NCBI GenBank assembly: GCA_963763485.1 | Contig: CAVXOW010000007.1 | Span: 372,001 to 436,000, forward strand | Reading direction: 5' to 3' | DNA length: 64,000 nt | Source: CAWCKS01 sp963763485 | GTDB lineage: Bacteria; Pseudomonadota; Alphaproteobacteria; Rhizobiales; Xanthobacteraceae | Shown: one piece after another, positions 14,984-24,052 of the stretch | Layout of the letters: each line of letters starts with the position of its first letter | Numbering within the stretch: position 1 is the stretch's first letter | Notes under the pieces: generated by a model | The model's input: only the letters and a program-made list of their open reading frames with translations | What the model was told of the DNA's origin: nothing | Databases searched by the model: none | Made by a program: the position numbers and the translations under genes

Positions 14984-16330
14984 ATGGCACGAAAGTATTT
15001 CGGCACCGACGGCATTCGCGGCCGCGCCAACGGGGTGATCACGCCAGAGCTGGCGCTGAAGGTCGGCCAGGCTGCTGGCCTTGTGTTCCAGCGCGGCGAG
15101 CACCGCCATCGTGTGGTGATCGGCAAGGATACCCGTCTTTCCGGTTACATGATCGAAACCGCCATGGTCGCGGGTTTCACCTCGGTCGGCATGGATGTCC
15201 TGCAGCTCGGCCCGATGCCGACGCCGGCGGTGGCGATGCTGACGCGATCGATGCGCGCTGACCTCGGCGTGATGATCTCGGCCTCGCACAACCTGTTCGA
15301 CGACAACGGCATAAAACTGTTCGGGCCCGACGGCTTCAAATTGTCTGACGATGTCGAGCAGCAGATCGAGGCCCTGCTCGACGACAGTCTGGTCAAGAAG
15401 CTCGCCGCCAGCGCCCATCTGGGGCGCGCCAAGCGCATCGATGGTGCCTCCGAGCGCTACATCGAGTTTGCCAAGCGCACGCTGCCGCGCGCGCTCAGCC
15501 TCGAAGGCCTGCGCGTCGTGGTCGATTGCGCCAACGGCGCGGCCTACAAGGTCGTGCCCGACGCGCTGTGGGAACTGGGCGCCGATATGGTTGCGATCGG
15601 GGTCGAACCCGATGGCTTCAACATCAACAAGGATTGCGGTTCGACCGCGCCGGAGATGCTCTGCCGCAAGGTGCGCGAGATGCGCGCCGATATCGGCATC
15701 GCGCTCGATGGCGATGCCGACCGGCTGATCATCGCCGATGAACGCGGCCATGTCGTCGACGGCGACCAGCTCCTCGCCGTGATCGCGCAGAGCTGGCGCG
15801 AGGACGGCCGGCTGTCGAAGCCCGGCATTGTCGCGACCGTGATGTCGAACCTCGGGCTGGAGCGTTTCCTTGGCGGGATCGGCGTGCAGTTGATCCGCAC
15901 GCCGGTCGGCGACCGCTACGTGCTCGAGCAGATGCAGTCCGGCGGCTTCAACATCGGCGGCGAGTCATCAGGCCATATCATCCTGTCGGATTACACGACC
16001 ACCGGCGATGGCTTCGTCGCGGCGCTGCAGGTGCTCGCCGTGGTACGCAAGCTAAACCGGCCGGTCTCCGAAATCTGTCACCGCTTCGATCCGCTGCCGC
16101 AAATCCTGAAGAACGTTCGCTATCGCAGCGGCAAGCCGCTGGACGATCCGGCGGTGCAGTCGGTGATCGCGGCGGCCGAGAAGCGTCTCGCCGGGCGGGG
16201 CAGGCTGTTGGTGCGGGCATCGGGCACCGAGCCTGTCATCCGCGTGATGGGCGAGGGCGACAATCGCGATCTGATCGAGGATATCGTCGACAGCGTGGTC
16301 TCGGCGGTCGGCCAGGCTGCTGCGGCCTGA
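14984..16330 (+). CDS. glmM: Phosphoglucosamine mutase
   Basis: The 448-residue protein starts MARKYFGTDGIRGRAN, the standard GlmM N-terminus. The phosphoserine loop is 'MISASHNLFDDNGIK', the metal-binding loop 'ALDGDADRLI', the sugar-binding loop 'GGESSGHIIL' and the phosphate-binding end 'VRASGTEPVIRVM'. It converts glucosamine-6-phosphate to glucosamine-1-phosphate for peptidoglycan and lipopolysaccharide synthesis. Length is exactly as expected. It is not followed by a partner in the same operon; the next gene starts 160 bases on. Confidence 0.96.
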   Translation: MARKYFGTDGIRGRANGVITPELALKVGQAAGLVFQRGEHRHRVVIGKDTRLSGYMIETAMVAGFTSVGMDVLQLGPMPTPAVAMLTRSMRADLGVMISASHNLFDDNGIKLFGPDGFKLSDDVEQQIEALLDDSLVKKLAASAHLGRAKRIDGASERYIEFAKRTLPRALSLEGLRVVVDCANGAAYKVVPDALWELGADMVAIGVEPDGFNINKDCGSTAPEMLCRKVREMRADIGIALDGDADRLIIADERGHVVDGDQLLAVIAQSWREDGRLSKPGIVATVMSNLGLERFLGGIGVQLIRTPVGDRYVLEQMQSGGFNIGGESSGHIILSDYTTTGDGFVAALQVLAVVRKLNRPVSEICHRFDPLPQILKNVRYRSGKPLDDPAVQSVIAAAEKRLAGRGRLLVRASGTEPVIRVMGEGDNRDLIEDIVDSVVSAVGQAAAA

Positions 16331-16489
16331 AGGTCGCAAGCGCGTCGGCCCTGCAACTCAGCCCTTGCGAAATTGGGTGTGGTCAGGCCCAATCTTCGTC
16401 GTTAGGTAAGCGCTGCTGACCGGTGGCTCGTTGCGGGCCGTCGGATCTTTGCAAAGAGTGTCTTTGCAAAAAGAAGCGGGAATCACGAC

Positions 16490-17740
16490 GTGAACGAGCA
16501 AGTGCGGATTGCCGAGCCCGCGATGGTTACGCCGATTTCCGCGCCGGCCGTCGCCGCGGCTTCGGCGTCGAGCGGACCGACGTGGCTCGTGCTTGGCGGC
16601 ATCAGCCTGTCGCACTTCCTCAACGACACCATGCAGTCGCTGATCCCGTCGGTGTATCCGATCCTGAAGGCGAGTTACGCACTCGACTTCACCCAGATCG
16701 GCGTCATCACGCTCGCGTTCAACTTCACCTCGTCGTTGCTGCAGCCGGTGGTCGGCATAGTGACCGACCGCAAGGCGCAGCCGTTCTCGCTGGCCGTCGG
16801 CATGGGGTCGACCTTTCTCGGTCTGCTGCTGCTCAGCTTCGCGCATCAATACGGTGTGATCCTGGTTGCGGCGGCGATGGTCGGCATGGGCAGCGCCGTG
16901 TTTCATCCGGAGTCGGCGCGCATCGCGCGGCTCGCCTCAGGCGGCCAGTACGGTCTCGCGCAGTCGATCTTTCAGGTCGGCGGCAATGCCGGCACCGCGG
17001 TCGGACCGTTGCTCGCGGCGCTGGTGATCGTGCCATTCGGCCAGCCCAGCATCGCCTGGTTTTCCTCGATCGCGTTTCTCGCGATCGTCATCCTGTTCAA
17101 CATCGGCCGCTGGTACAAGCCGCGCATCGTCGCGAAGAAGGCAGGCGCCGCTATGCGCGCCGAGGGCGGGCCGTCGCAGAGGCGCGTGATCGTTGCGCTC
17201 GTTGTGCTGGTTGCGCTGGTGTTCTCGAAGTCGCTCTATACCGTGAGCCTGTCGAGCTATTACACGTTCTATCTGATCGAGAAGTTCCAGCTCTCGACCC
17301 AGACCGCACAGTTCTATCTCTTTATCTTCCTTGCGGCGCAGGCATCGGGCGTGTTCTTCGGCGGCCCGATCGGTGATCGCATCGGCCGCAAATACGTGAT
17401 CTGGTTCTCGATCCTCGGCGCGCTGCCGTTCACGCTGGCGATGCCGCACGCCGGCCTCGTCGGCGGCGCGATTTGCAGCGCGCTGGCCGGCTTCATCATG
17501 GCGTCGGCGACGTCGGCGATCATCGTGTTCGCGCAGGAACTGATGCCGCATCGCTTCGGCATGATCTCCGGGCTGTTCTTTGGCTTCGCGTTCGGCTTCG
17601 GCGGTCTCGGCGCAGCGCTGCTCGGCCGCATTGCCGACGGCATGGGCATCGACTTCGTCTACCAGGTCTGCGCCTACCTGCCGGCGATCGGCCTGCTCAG
17701 CGTGTTCCTGCCGAATCTGAAAAAGGCCGCGCACGCTTGA
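16490..17740 (+). CDS. MFS transporter of the fosmidomycin-resistance (Fsr) type
   Basis: The 416-residue protein has twelve predicted membrane segments. It carries the Fsr-type beginning 'SLSHFLNDTMQSLIPSVYPIL', the loop 'GIVTDRKAQPF' after helix 2, 'MGMGSAVFHPES' and the mid-protein 'GPIGDRIGRKYVIWFSILGALPF'. Such proteins are proton-driven exporters in the inner membrane; the natural substrate is not known. The GTG at 16,490 starts a polar 25-residue lead before the first helix. Confidence 0.85.
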   Translation: MNEQVRIAEPAMVTPISAPAVAAASASSGPTWLVLGGISLSHFLNDTMQSLIPSVYPILKASYALDFTQIGVITLAFNFTSSLLQPVVGIVTDRKAQPFSLAVGMGSTFLGLLLLSFAHQYGVILVAAAMVGMGSAVFHPESARIARLASGGQYGLAQSIFQVGGNAGTAVGPLLAALVIVPFGQPSIAWFSSIAFLAIVILFNIGRWYKPRIVAKKAGAAMRAEGGPSQRRVIVALVVLVALVFSKSLYTVSLSSYYTFYLIEKFQLSTQTAQFYLFIFLAAQASGVFFGGPIGDRIGRKYVIWFSILGALPFTLAMPHAGLVGGAICSALAGFIMASATSAIIVFAQELMPHRFGMISGLFFGFAFGFGGLGAALLGRIADGMGIDFVYQVCAYLPAIGLLSVFLPNLKKAAHA

Positions 17741-17856
17741 GCGCTTCAATCGCGCGTGGATCCTGCGCGCGACCATTTCATTGCACCTGATCGTTAGGAC
17801 TTGCGATCGGGGCGTGGCGTAAACGTGCCGCGCACGTGACGTGTTTACGAAAAATC

Positions 17857-17888
17857 AGGGTTAAGAATTAGGGTTAAGTGCCGCTTAA
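17857..17888. promoter_or_regulatory. Candidate CtrA-type box plus AGGGTTAAG direct repeats upstream of an outer-membrane protein gene
   Basis: TTAAGTGCCGCTTAA (17,874-17,888) matches TTAA-N7-TTAA exactly. AGGGTTAAG occurs at 17,857 and again at 17,870, so three TTAA half-sites lie in a row. The cluster is about 85 bases before the ATG of the barrel protein at 17,973. CtrA control of this gene is inferred from the pattern only. Confidence 0.45.
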
Positions 17889-17972
17889 ACATTTGGTGCG
17901 ATCGTCCAACCGTGGGTTTCAGAAGTGAGGCCGGCCTTCCGTATGGCCGCACGGGACAAAAGGACGAAGCCA

Positions 17973-18854
17973 ATGCGTAGTGTAAAGTCTCTGTTCGTTG
18001 CCGCCGCGACAGCGTTGTTGTCGACGGCCGCCGTTGCGGCCGATATGCCGTCGATCGCGCCGCCTCCGTATGCGCAGCCTTATCCGCAGCAATACATGCC
18101 GGCGCCGGTTGAAGATTTCGGCGGCTGGTATCTGCGCGGCGACATCGGCGTCATTCAAATGCGAGCTGCTAGGATCAGCAATCCGCTTGACAGCACCTTG
18201 AACGCGATCGGTCCAACCTATCCAGGCACGGACTTTTCCGGAGCAAGTTCGTTTGGGCTCGGCGTCGGCTACCAGGTCAACAGCTGGATCCGCGGCGACA
18301 TCACGGCAGAGTGGCGTAACGCCGCCGTGCTGCGCGGCTCGGTGATCGGTTCGTTCTTCAATGCCGGCGTCCCGACCGCGGGTGTCGACAACTACAGTGC
18401 CAACGTTTCAAGCGCACTGTTCCTGATCAACGCCTACGTCGATCTCGGCACCTGGTGGTGCATCACGCCGTTCGTCGGCGCCGGCGTCGGCACGGCCTAC
18501 AACCGGGTTACCAGCTTCCGCGACGACGGCTTGAATTTCGCCGGCGGTACCGCCAATCCGTCGACATTCTTCGGTGCCGACGGCAACAAGATGGATCTCG
18601 CCTGGGCGGTGCACGCTGGCCTTGCGTACAAGGTCAATCCCAATCTGTCGATCGAACTCGCCTATCGCTACGTCAACATGGGCAGCGCTGTCACGACGGC
18701 TGGGGGCTTCTCGTTCGATCGCTCGATCATCGGCACGCACTTCTGGACGGTCGAGGACATGAAGTCGAACGACTTCCGCCTCGGCGTGCGCTGGACCTGC
18801 TGCGAAGTGCCGCCGGCGCCGATGCCTCCGCCGCCGCTGGTTCGCAAGGGCTGA
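17973..18854 (+). CDS. Outer-membrane beta-barrel protein, copy 1
   Basis: About 293 residues with a signal peptide ending 'STAAVAADMP' and a proline-rich lead ('APPPYAQPYPQQYMPAP'), then a small barrel with 'FGGWYLRGDIGVI', 'GLGVGYQVNSWIRGDITAEW' and a late 'LGVRWTCC'. It resembles the Omp25/RopB-type eight-stranded porin-like proteins of rhizobia. AAAGGA precedes the ATG at 17,973. Upstream lies a cluster of TTAA half-sites; downstream a strong terminator, so it is a single-gene transcript. The body ends at CCEVPPAPMPPPPLVRKG instead of the usual terminal aromatic residue, which is odd for a barrel. Confidence 0.8.
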   Translation: MRSVKSLFVAAATALLSTAAVAADMPSIAPPPYAQPYPQQYMPAPVEDFGGWYLRGDIGVIQMRAARISNPLDSTLNAIGPTYPGTDFSGASSFGLGVGYQVNSWIRGDITAEWRNAAVLRGSVIGSFFNAGVPTAGVDNYSANVSSALFLINAYVDLGTWWCITPFVGAGVGTAYNRVTSFRDDGLNFAGGTANPSTFFGADGNKMDLAWAVHAGLAYKVNPNLSIELAYRYVNMGSAVTTAGGFSFDRSIIGTHFWTVEDMKSNDFRLGVRWTCCEVPPAPMPPPPLVRKG

Positions 18855-18879
18855 CGTTTCCTCTCACTGTGTGTTCGAC

Positions 18880-18916
18880 GACGGCGCGGGCGAAAGTCCG
18901 CGCCGTCTGCTTTTTT
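18880..18916 (+). terminator. Rho-independent terminator
   Basis: GACGGCGCGG (18,880-18,889) pairs perfectly with CCGCGCCGTC (18,898-18,907) across an eight-base loop, followed closely by six T. It lies just after the first barrel gene. Confidence 0.88.
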
Positions 18917-19017
18917 GCGGGCGGCTTACGCATCGATCGGTTTGGGCAACGATTGGTTAAGGTTAACGAGCAATAATCGGACCCATGTCACGGGTCTGTT
19001 CGGTGAGGAGTTCGCGC

Positions 19018-19863
19018 ATGCGTACGTGGGTGTTGGCGGCGATGATGGTTGTCACAGCGCAAGGCGCGCTGGCGGCCGATATGCCTGATCTGCCGGTGCT
19101 CCGCGGCTTCATGAATGACGGGCCGCGCACGACGCACACCACTTGGGAAGGCTTCTACCTCGGTGGACAGGCCGGCTATACGTCATCTCAGATGAATTTT
19201 GCGAATACGAACAACAGCCTCGTTTCGAGCTTCCTCGCGAACGACAGCGTATTGTTTCAGAATTCGCCGGCTGGGCTTCCTGGGTTTCCCGTGCTGGGCA
19301 CAAGCTGGAGTCAGTCAAGTGGCTTTGGTGGCTTCGCCGGCTACAATGCGCAATGGGACGATGCCGTCATCAGCGTCGAGGGTAACTACTCACACTTGAA
19401 TTTGTCTGGCTCGTTCGTCGGGGCCACACAGTTCTCGGCGGTCGTTCCGGCTGGTGGGTACGCATATCAGGCCTTCACGGACTCGCGCGCGAGTCTTGCA
19501 GTTCACGATCTCGGAACGCTCCGCGTTCGTGGCGGCTATGCGGCCGGCGCGTTCATGCCTTACGCCTTCGCCGGTCTTGCGCTGGCGAGAGGTGATATCT
19601 CGCGTGTTGTGACCGCGCGGGTCGATCGGACCGCAATTGTCGGACAAGTCCAAAGCGTCAACGCCGTATCGGGAATTAGTCCGGTCACGGCAACAGACAA
19701 CATCACAAGTCGCTTACTGTACGGGTACACCGCCGGTGTCGGTTCTGAAGTGCTTTTGTTCGGCAACATATTCGCTCGCGCCGAATACGAGTATGTCCGT
19801 CTCACGACACCGGTTGATGTCAGTATCAACACCTTCCGCGGTGGTCTCGGCTACAAATTCTGA
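19018..19863 (+). CDS. Outer-membrane beta-barrel protein, copy 2 (Omp25/RopB type)
   Basis: The 281-residue protein has a signal peptide ending 'GALAADMPDLP'. It then shows the family's first strand 'TTWEGFYLGGQAGYTSSQM', 'GGFAGYNAQWDDAVISVEGNY', alternating barrel strands, and the terminal 'INTFRGGLGYKF' ending in Phe as required for outer-membrane insertion. GAGGAG upstream of the ATG at 19,018 decides the start. It follows the first barrel gene but is separated by a terminator, so it has its own promoter; TTAAGGTTAA lies about 60 bases before the start. Confidence 0.85.
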   Translation: MRTWVLAAMMVVTAQGALAADMPDLPVLRGFMNDGPRTTHTTWEGFYLGGQAGYTSSQMNFANTNNSLVSSFLANDSVLFQNSPAGLPGFPVLGTSWSQSSGFGGFAGYNAQWDDAVISVEGNYSHLNLSGSFVGATQFSAVVPAGGYAYQAFTDSRASLAVHDLGTLRVRGGYAAGAFMPYAFAGLALARGDISRVVTARVDRTAIVGQVQSVNAVSGISPVTATDNITSRLLYGYTAGVGSEVLLFGNIFARAEYEYVRLTTPVDVSINTFRGGLGYKF

Positions 19864-19962
19864 TCGGGTTCTGCCAAGAGCTTGCTGAGTGCGGTGTCAA
19901 CCTTCGTTGACTTTACCAGACCTTGCTGATCCGCTTGACGCTTGCCCGGCAGGGAGCGAGCC

Positions 19963-20544
19963 ATGCGAATCTACGGCGACAGCAATTCCGGCAATTGTCT
20001 GAAGGTGAAATGGGTTTGCGACCATCTTCGCCGGCCCTACGCGTGGTCTGAGGTCGATACGCTGAAAGGCGAGACGCGCACCGCCGCATTCCTGAAGCTC
20101 AACCCGGCAGGCCAGGTCCCGACCGTCGTGTTCGACGACGGCCGCACGCTGGCGCAATCCAACGCCATCATCCGCTATCTGGCTGATAACAGCGACCTCA
20201 TCCCGAACGATCCGTTCGCCGTGGCAAAGATGGATGAGTGGCTGTTCTGGGAGCAGTACAGCCACGAGCCTTATGTCGCAGTGTGCCGTTTTCAGATGGT
20301 CTATCTCGGCAAGTCCGCGAGCGAGCTCGATCCCGAGAAGGTCACGCGCGGCTACGCGGCGCTGGCGCGAATGGAAGCGCAGCTCGCCGCAACGAGCTTT
20401 CTCGTCGGCGACATGTTCTCGCTCGCCGATGTCGCGCTCCTTGCCTACACGCGCGTCGCCCATGAGGGCGGGTTCGATCTGGCGGGGTGCCCCTCGGTCC
20501 GACGCTGGATCGCAGCCTGTGAAGGCGAGCTCAAGTTAAGTTAA
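19963..20544 (+). CDS. Glutathione S-transferase family protein
   Basis: The 193-residue protein begins MRIYGDSNSGNCLKVKWVCD with Ser in the activating region. It has the cis-proline motif 'GQVPTVVF', the ESxAI-type 'LAQSNAIIRYLA', and the C-terminal helical 'FLVGDMFSLADVALLAYT' (N-capping box). It is about the usual length. GGGAG precedes the ATG at 19,963. It is distinct from the GST at 2007-2654, which shares only the general fold. Confidence 0.88.
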   Translation: MRIYGDSNSGNCLKVKWVCDHLRRPYAWSEVDTLKGETRTAAFLKLNPAGQVPTVVFDDGRTLAQSNAIIRYLADNSDLIPNDPFAVAKMDEWLFWEQYSHEPYVAVCRFQMVYLGKSASELDPEKVTRGYAALARMEAQLAATSFLVGDMFSLADVALLAYTRVAHEGGFDLAGCPSVRRWIAACEGELKLS

Positions 20545-20579
20545 ATCGCTGTTATGTCCCTGACATCCTGAAGGTGCAA

Positions 20580-20870
20580 ATGATGGTGGCCATCAATCCC
20601 CTGACTGCCGCGGGCGTCGTGCTTGCGACCGCGGCGACCGACGCCGTCTATGTGATGTTTACGTCGGCGGTGGTCGCGCGCAGGCGCGTGCCTGCGGCGA
20701 CGTGGAGCGCGATCTGGTACATGCTGTCGTCGTTCGCGGTGATCAGCTACACCGAAAACTGGATTTACGTGGCATTTGCCGCGCTTGGTTCGTGGCTCGG
20801 CGCCTACGCCTCGATCACGTTTCTGCACCGCCCGCCGGGTGGGTCGCCGGTCGGTGCGGCGCCGGAATAA
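20580..20870 (+). CDS. Small three-helix membrane protein
   Basis: About 96 residues, starting MMVAINPLTAAGVVLATA, with three hydrophobic stretches: roughly residues 6-30, 44-60 and 63-80. The tail is proline-rich. It begins 35 bases after the GST stop and has AAGG upstream of ATGs at 20,580 and 20,583. I do not recognise a family; the continuous frame and membrane pattern support a real gene. A near-match CtrA pattern (TTAA-N7-TTAT) overlaps the GST stop codon at 20,541-20,555. Confidence 0.65.
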   Translation: MMVAINPLTAAGVVLATAATDAVYVMFTSAVVARRRVPAATWSAIWYMLSSFAVISYTENWIYVAFAALGSWLGAYASITFLHRPPGGSPVGAAPE

Positions 20871-20904
20871 GGTGCGAAGGACTGATTGCCTTCTCGAAAA
20901 TGCG

Positions 20905-21006
20905 CCGAGGGCAATGCCGTCCTTGACGGAACGCCAACTCTCCCTTATCTCCGGCGGCGGGAAACCTCTCCCCACCGAGAGGCAGCTATCTGGAAGGGTA
21001 GATCAT
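20905..21006 (+). ncRNA. Structured leader of serC (candidate alphaproteobacterial serC RNA motif)
   Basis: The 100 bases before serC contain three hairpins: CCGTC-CTT-GACGG (20,917-20,929), CCTCTC-CCCACC-GAGAGG (20,965-20,982) and CTATC-TGGAAG-GGTAG (20,986-21,001). The last holds the ribosome-binding sequence TGGAAGGG in its loop and stem, directly before the ATG at 21,007. A serC leader motif upstream of serC-serA operons is known from alphaproteobacteria; agreement with its covariance model was not tested. Confidence 0.5.
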
Positions 21007-22176
21007 ATGGCGACCAAGCCCGTCGTGCGGCCTCAAGTGCCGCATTTTTCATCTGGCCCATGCGCAAAGCGCCCCGGCTGGACCCCGCAAAATCTCAAAG
21101 ATGCAGCGCTCGGCCGATCGCATCGTGCGAAAATTGGCAAGGCCAAGCTCAAGCTCGCCATTGATCTGACGCGCGAAGTTCTCGAAGTGCCGAAGGATTA
21201 CCGGATCGGCATCGTGCCGGCGTCCGATACCGGCGCGGTCGAAATGGCGCTGTGGTCGCTGCTCGGCGAGCGCAAAGTCACCATGCTGGCCTGGGAGTCG
21301 TTCGGCGAAGGCTGGGTCGGCGACGTCGCCAAGGAGCTGAAGCTCAAGGACACCGTCACGCTGAAGGCTGGCTACGGCGAGCTTCCCGATCTCGCGAAGG
21401 TCGATCCGACTTCCGATGTGGTCTTCACCTGGAACGGCACGACCTCGGGCGTGCGCGTGCCCAACGGCAACTGGATCAAAGCCGATCGCTCCGGCTTGAC
21501 GATTTGCGACGCGACCTCGGCGGCCTTTGCGCAACCGCTCGACTGGCCAAAACTCGATGTCGTGACCTTCTCCTGGCAGAAGGCGCTCGGCGGCGAGGCC
21601 GCGCACGGCATGTTGATCCTGTCGCCGCGCGCGGTGCAGCGGCTCGAGAGCTATTCGCCGCCGTGGCCGCTGCCGAAGATCTTCCGCATGACCAAGGGCG
21701 GCAAGATCAACGAAGGCATCTTCGAAGGCGAGACCATCAACACGCCGTCGATGCTATGCGTCGAAGACTATCTCGACACGCTGAACTGGGCGAAGTCGAT
21801 CGGCGGCCTCAAGGCGCTGATGGCGCGCGCCGACGCCAACACCAGGGTGTTGACCGATTGGGCGGCCAAGACGCCGTGGGTTGATTTCCTGGCGAAGGAT
21901 CCGGCGATCCGGTCAAACACGTCGGTCTGCATGAAGGTGGTCGACCCCGCCGTGACGTCGCTGTCGGCGGACAAGCAGGCGGATTTCGCCAAGGCGCTGG
22001 TCAATCTGATCGAGAAGGAAGGCGCCGGCTACGATCTCGGCGCTTACCGCGATGCGCCTCCGGGCCTGCGTATCTGGTGCGGCGCCACTGTTGAGGCGAG
22101 CGACGTCGAAGCACTGACGCGCTGGCTTGACTGGGCGTTCGCCGAGACCAAGGCTTCGCTCGCCAAGGCGGCGTGA
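21007..22176 (+). CDS. serC: Phosphoserine aminotransferase
   Basis: The 389-residue product starts MATKPVVRPQVPHFSSGPCAKRPG. It has the PLP-lysine motif 'TFSWQKALGGEAAHGML', 'TWNGTTSGVRVPNG' and the C-terminal 'RIWCGATVEASDVEAL'. This is the alphaproteobacterial type of SerC. It converts 3-phosphohydroxypyruvate to phosphoserine with glutamate as donor. A longer frame opens at 20,776, but the added part runs through the structured leader; MATKP directly follows the ribosome-binding hairpin and fits the family. serA follows 104 bases downstream in the same direction, forming the serine synthesis pair. Confidence 0.95.
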   Translation: MATKPVVRPQVPHFSSGPCAKRPGWTPQNLKDAALGRSHRAKIGKAKLKLAIDLTREVLEVPKDYRIGIVPASDTGAVEMALWSLLGERKVTMLAWESFGEGWVGDVAKELKLKDTVTLKAGYGELPDLAKVDPTSDVVFTWNGTTSGVRVPNGNWIKADRSGLTICDATSAAFAQPLDWPKLDVVTFSWQKALGGEAAHGMLILSPRAVQRLESYSPPWPLPKIFRMTKGGKINEGIFEGETINTPSMLCVEDYLDTLNWAKSIGGLKALMARADANTRVLTDWAAKTPWVDFLAKDPAIRSNTSVCMKVVDPAVTSLSADKQADFAKALVNLIEKEGAGYDLGAYRDAPPGLRIWCGATVEASDVEALTRWLDWAFAETKASLAKAA

Positions 22177-22184
22177 TCTCCGGG

Positions 22185-22275
22185 CCCTCCCCAAAGGGGG
22201 GGCAATTCACCATCATTCATTTCACCTTGGATGGCTTGAGCCATCCGCCCCCCTCAGCGGAGGGTGAAGGAAAAG
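22185..22275 (+). other. Inverted repeats between serC and serA
   Basis: CCCCAAAGGGG and GGATGGC-TTGA-GCCATCC (22,229-22,246) form hairpins in the spacer, and CCCCCTCAGCGGAGGG could form another. No T run follows, so readthrough into serA is likely; these may adjust the ratio of the two proteins or protect the transcript. Confidence 0.45.
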
Positions 22276-22280
22276 CTCCC

Positions 22281-23870
22281 ATGGCCAAACCCAAAGTTCT
22301 CATTTCTGACGCCCTGTCTCCCGCAGCCGTCCAGATCTTCAAGGATCGCGGCGTCGAGGTCGACTTCCAGCCGAACCTCGGCAAGGACAAGGACAAGCTT
22401 GCCGAGATCATCGGCAACTACGACGGCCTTGCCATCCGTTCGGCGACCAAGGCGACCGCGAAGATCATCGACAAGGCCAAGAACCTGAGGGTGATCGGCC
22501 GCGCCGGCATCGGCGTCGACAACGTCGAAATCCCCGCGGCGACCGCCAAGGGCATCATCGTGATGAACACGCCATTCGGCAATTCGATCACGACCGCCGA
22601 GCACGCCATCACGCTGATGCTGGCACTGGCGCGTGAAATCCCGCAGGCCGATGCATCGACCCAGGCCGGCAAGTGGGAGAAGAACCGTTTCATGGGCGTC
22701 GAGATCACGGGCAAGACGCTCGGCGTGATCGGCTGCGGCAACATCGGTTCGATTGTTGTCGACCGCGCACTGGGCTTGCGCATGAAGGTGGTGGCCTACG
22801 ATCCGTTCCTGTCGGCGGAGCGCGCCAAGGATCTCGGCATCGAGAAGGTCGAGCTCGACGAGCTTCTGAAGCGCGCCGATTTCATCACCCTGCACACCCC
22901 GCTGACCGAGAAAACGAAGAACATTCTCGATGCGGCCGCGCTCGCCAAGACGAAGAGGGGCGTGCGCATCATCAACTGCGCGCGGGGTGGCCTGGTCGAC
23001 GAGAAGGCGCTGCGTGCAGCGCTCGATTCCGGCCATGTCGCCGGCGCTGCGTTCGACGTGTTCGTCGAGGAGCCGGCGACCTCGAACGTGCTGTTCGGCC
23101 ATCCGAACGTGATTTGCACGCCGCATCTTGGGGCGTCGACGACCGAAGCCCAGGAGAACGTCGCGCTGCAGATCGCCGAGCAGATGTCCGACTACCTGCT
23201 CACCGGCGCGATCTCCAACGCCATCAACTTCCCCTCGATCACGGCGGAAGAAGCGCCGAAGCTCCGGCCATTTGTTGATCTCGCGGAAAAACTCGGCTCG
23301 TTCGCCGGCCAGTTGACCGACAGCGGCATCTCCAAGGTGACGATCGTCTACGAGGGCCAGGTCGCGGCAATGAAGATCAAGGCGCTGACCTCGGCCGTGC
23401 TGGCAGGCCTGCTGCGGCCAATGCTCGGTGAGGTCAACGTGGTGTCGGCGCCGATCGTCGCCAAGGAGCGCGGCATGGTGGTCGACGAAATCACGCGCGC
23501 CGCGCAAAGCGACTACGAGAGCCTAATCTCGGTGACGGTGGCGACCGAGACCATGGAGCGTTCGGTGTCGGGTACCGTCTTCCACGACGGCAAGCCGCGC
23601 CTCGTCGACATCAAGGGTATCCGGGTCGATGCCGAATTCGGAAAGTCGATGATCTACGTCACCAACGAGGACAAGCCGGGCTTCATCGGCAAGTTTGCGT
23701 CGCTGCTCGGCGATGCCAAGGTCAACATCGCGACCTTCCATCTCGGCCGCAACAAGCCGGGCGGCGACGCCATCGCGCTGGTCGAGGTCGACGGCGACGT
23801 GCCGGCGGAGGTGCTGAAGACCACCGCGACGCTACCCCACGTCAAGCAGGCCAAGGCGCTGCGGTTCTAG
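22281..23870 (+). CDS. serA: D-3-phosphoglycerate dehydrogenase, long ACT-containing form
   Basis: The 529-residue protein begins MAKPKVLISDALSPAAVQIF. It has 'VIGRAGIGVDNVEI' in the substrate domain, the NAD-binding 'GVIGCGNIGSIV', 'NCARGGLVDE' with the catalytic Arg region, and the catalytic His in 'CTPHLGAST'. An intervening allosteric domain and a C-terminal ACT domain ('MIYVTNEDKPGFIGKFASLLGD') follow. It oxidises 3-phosphoglycerate, the first step of serine synthesis. GAAGG upstream of the ATG at 22,281 decides the start over 22,173. Length matches the long bacterial SerA. Confidence 0.96.
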   Translation: MAKPKVLISDALSPAAVQIFKDRGVEVDFQPNLGKDKDKLAEIIGNYDGLAIRSATKATAKIIDKAKNLRVIGRAGIGVDNVEIPAATAKGIIVMNTPFGNSITTAEHAITLMLALAREIPQADASTQAGKWEKNRFMGVEITGKTLGVIGCGNIGSIVVDRALGLRMKVVAYDPFLSAERAKDLGIEKVELDELLKRADFITLHTPLTEKTKNILDAAALAKTKRGVRIINCARGGLVDEKALRAALDSGHVAGAAFDVFVEEPATSNVLFGHPNVICTPHLGASTTEAQENVALQIAEQMSDYLLTGAISNAINFPSITAEEAPKLRPFVDLAEKLGSFAGQLTDSGISKVTIVYEGQVAAMKIKALTSAVLAGLLRPMLGEVNVVSAPIVAKERGMVVDEITRAAQSDYESLISVTVATETMERSVSGTVFHDGKPRLVDIKGIRVDAEFGKSMIYVTNEDKPGFIGKFASLLGDAKVNIATFHLGRNKPGGDAIALVEVDGDVPAEVLKTTATLPHVKQAKALRF

Positions 23871-24052
23871 CTTTCGCGCGACGTCTCGGCGATGGTCTGT
23901 GCGCGGCCGTTTCTTCGGCCGCACTGAACTTGCCTGCGGTCCGACCCGACAAATCAAAGGTTCGTCGGCAAAACGCCACACTGTGCATCCCTTGATCGTC
24001 GAACCGGCGCATTTTTTGAGCCGTCAGGGTCCACCTTGCAGGGGAGGTTATC

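Noticed and set aside
18800..18854. A frameshift hiding the usual terminal aromatic residue of the first barrel protein
   Set aside because: The Pro-rich ending is followed by a stop and a strong terminator, and I saw no better C-terminus in the other frames.
20541..20555. TTAA-N7-TTAT as a third CtrA box before the small three-helix protein
   Set aside because: One mismatch and overlap with the GST stop codon make it too weak to list as a site.
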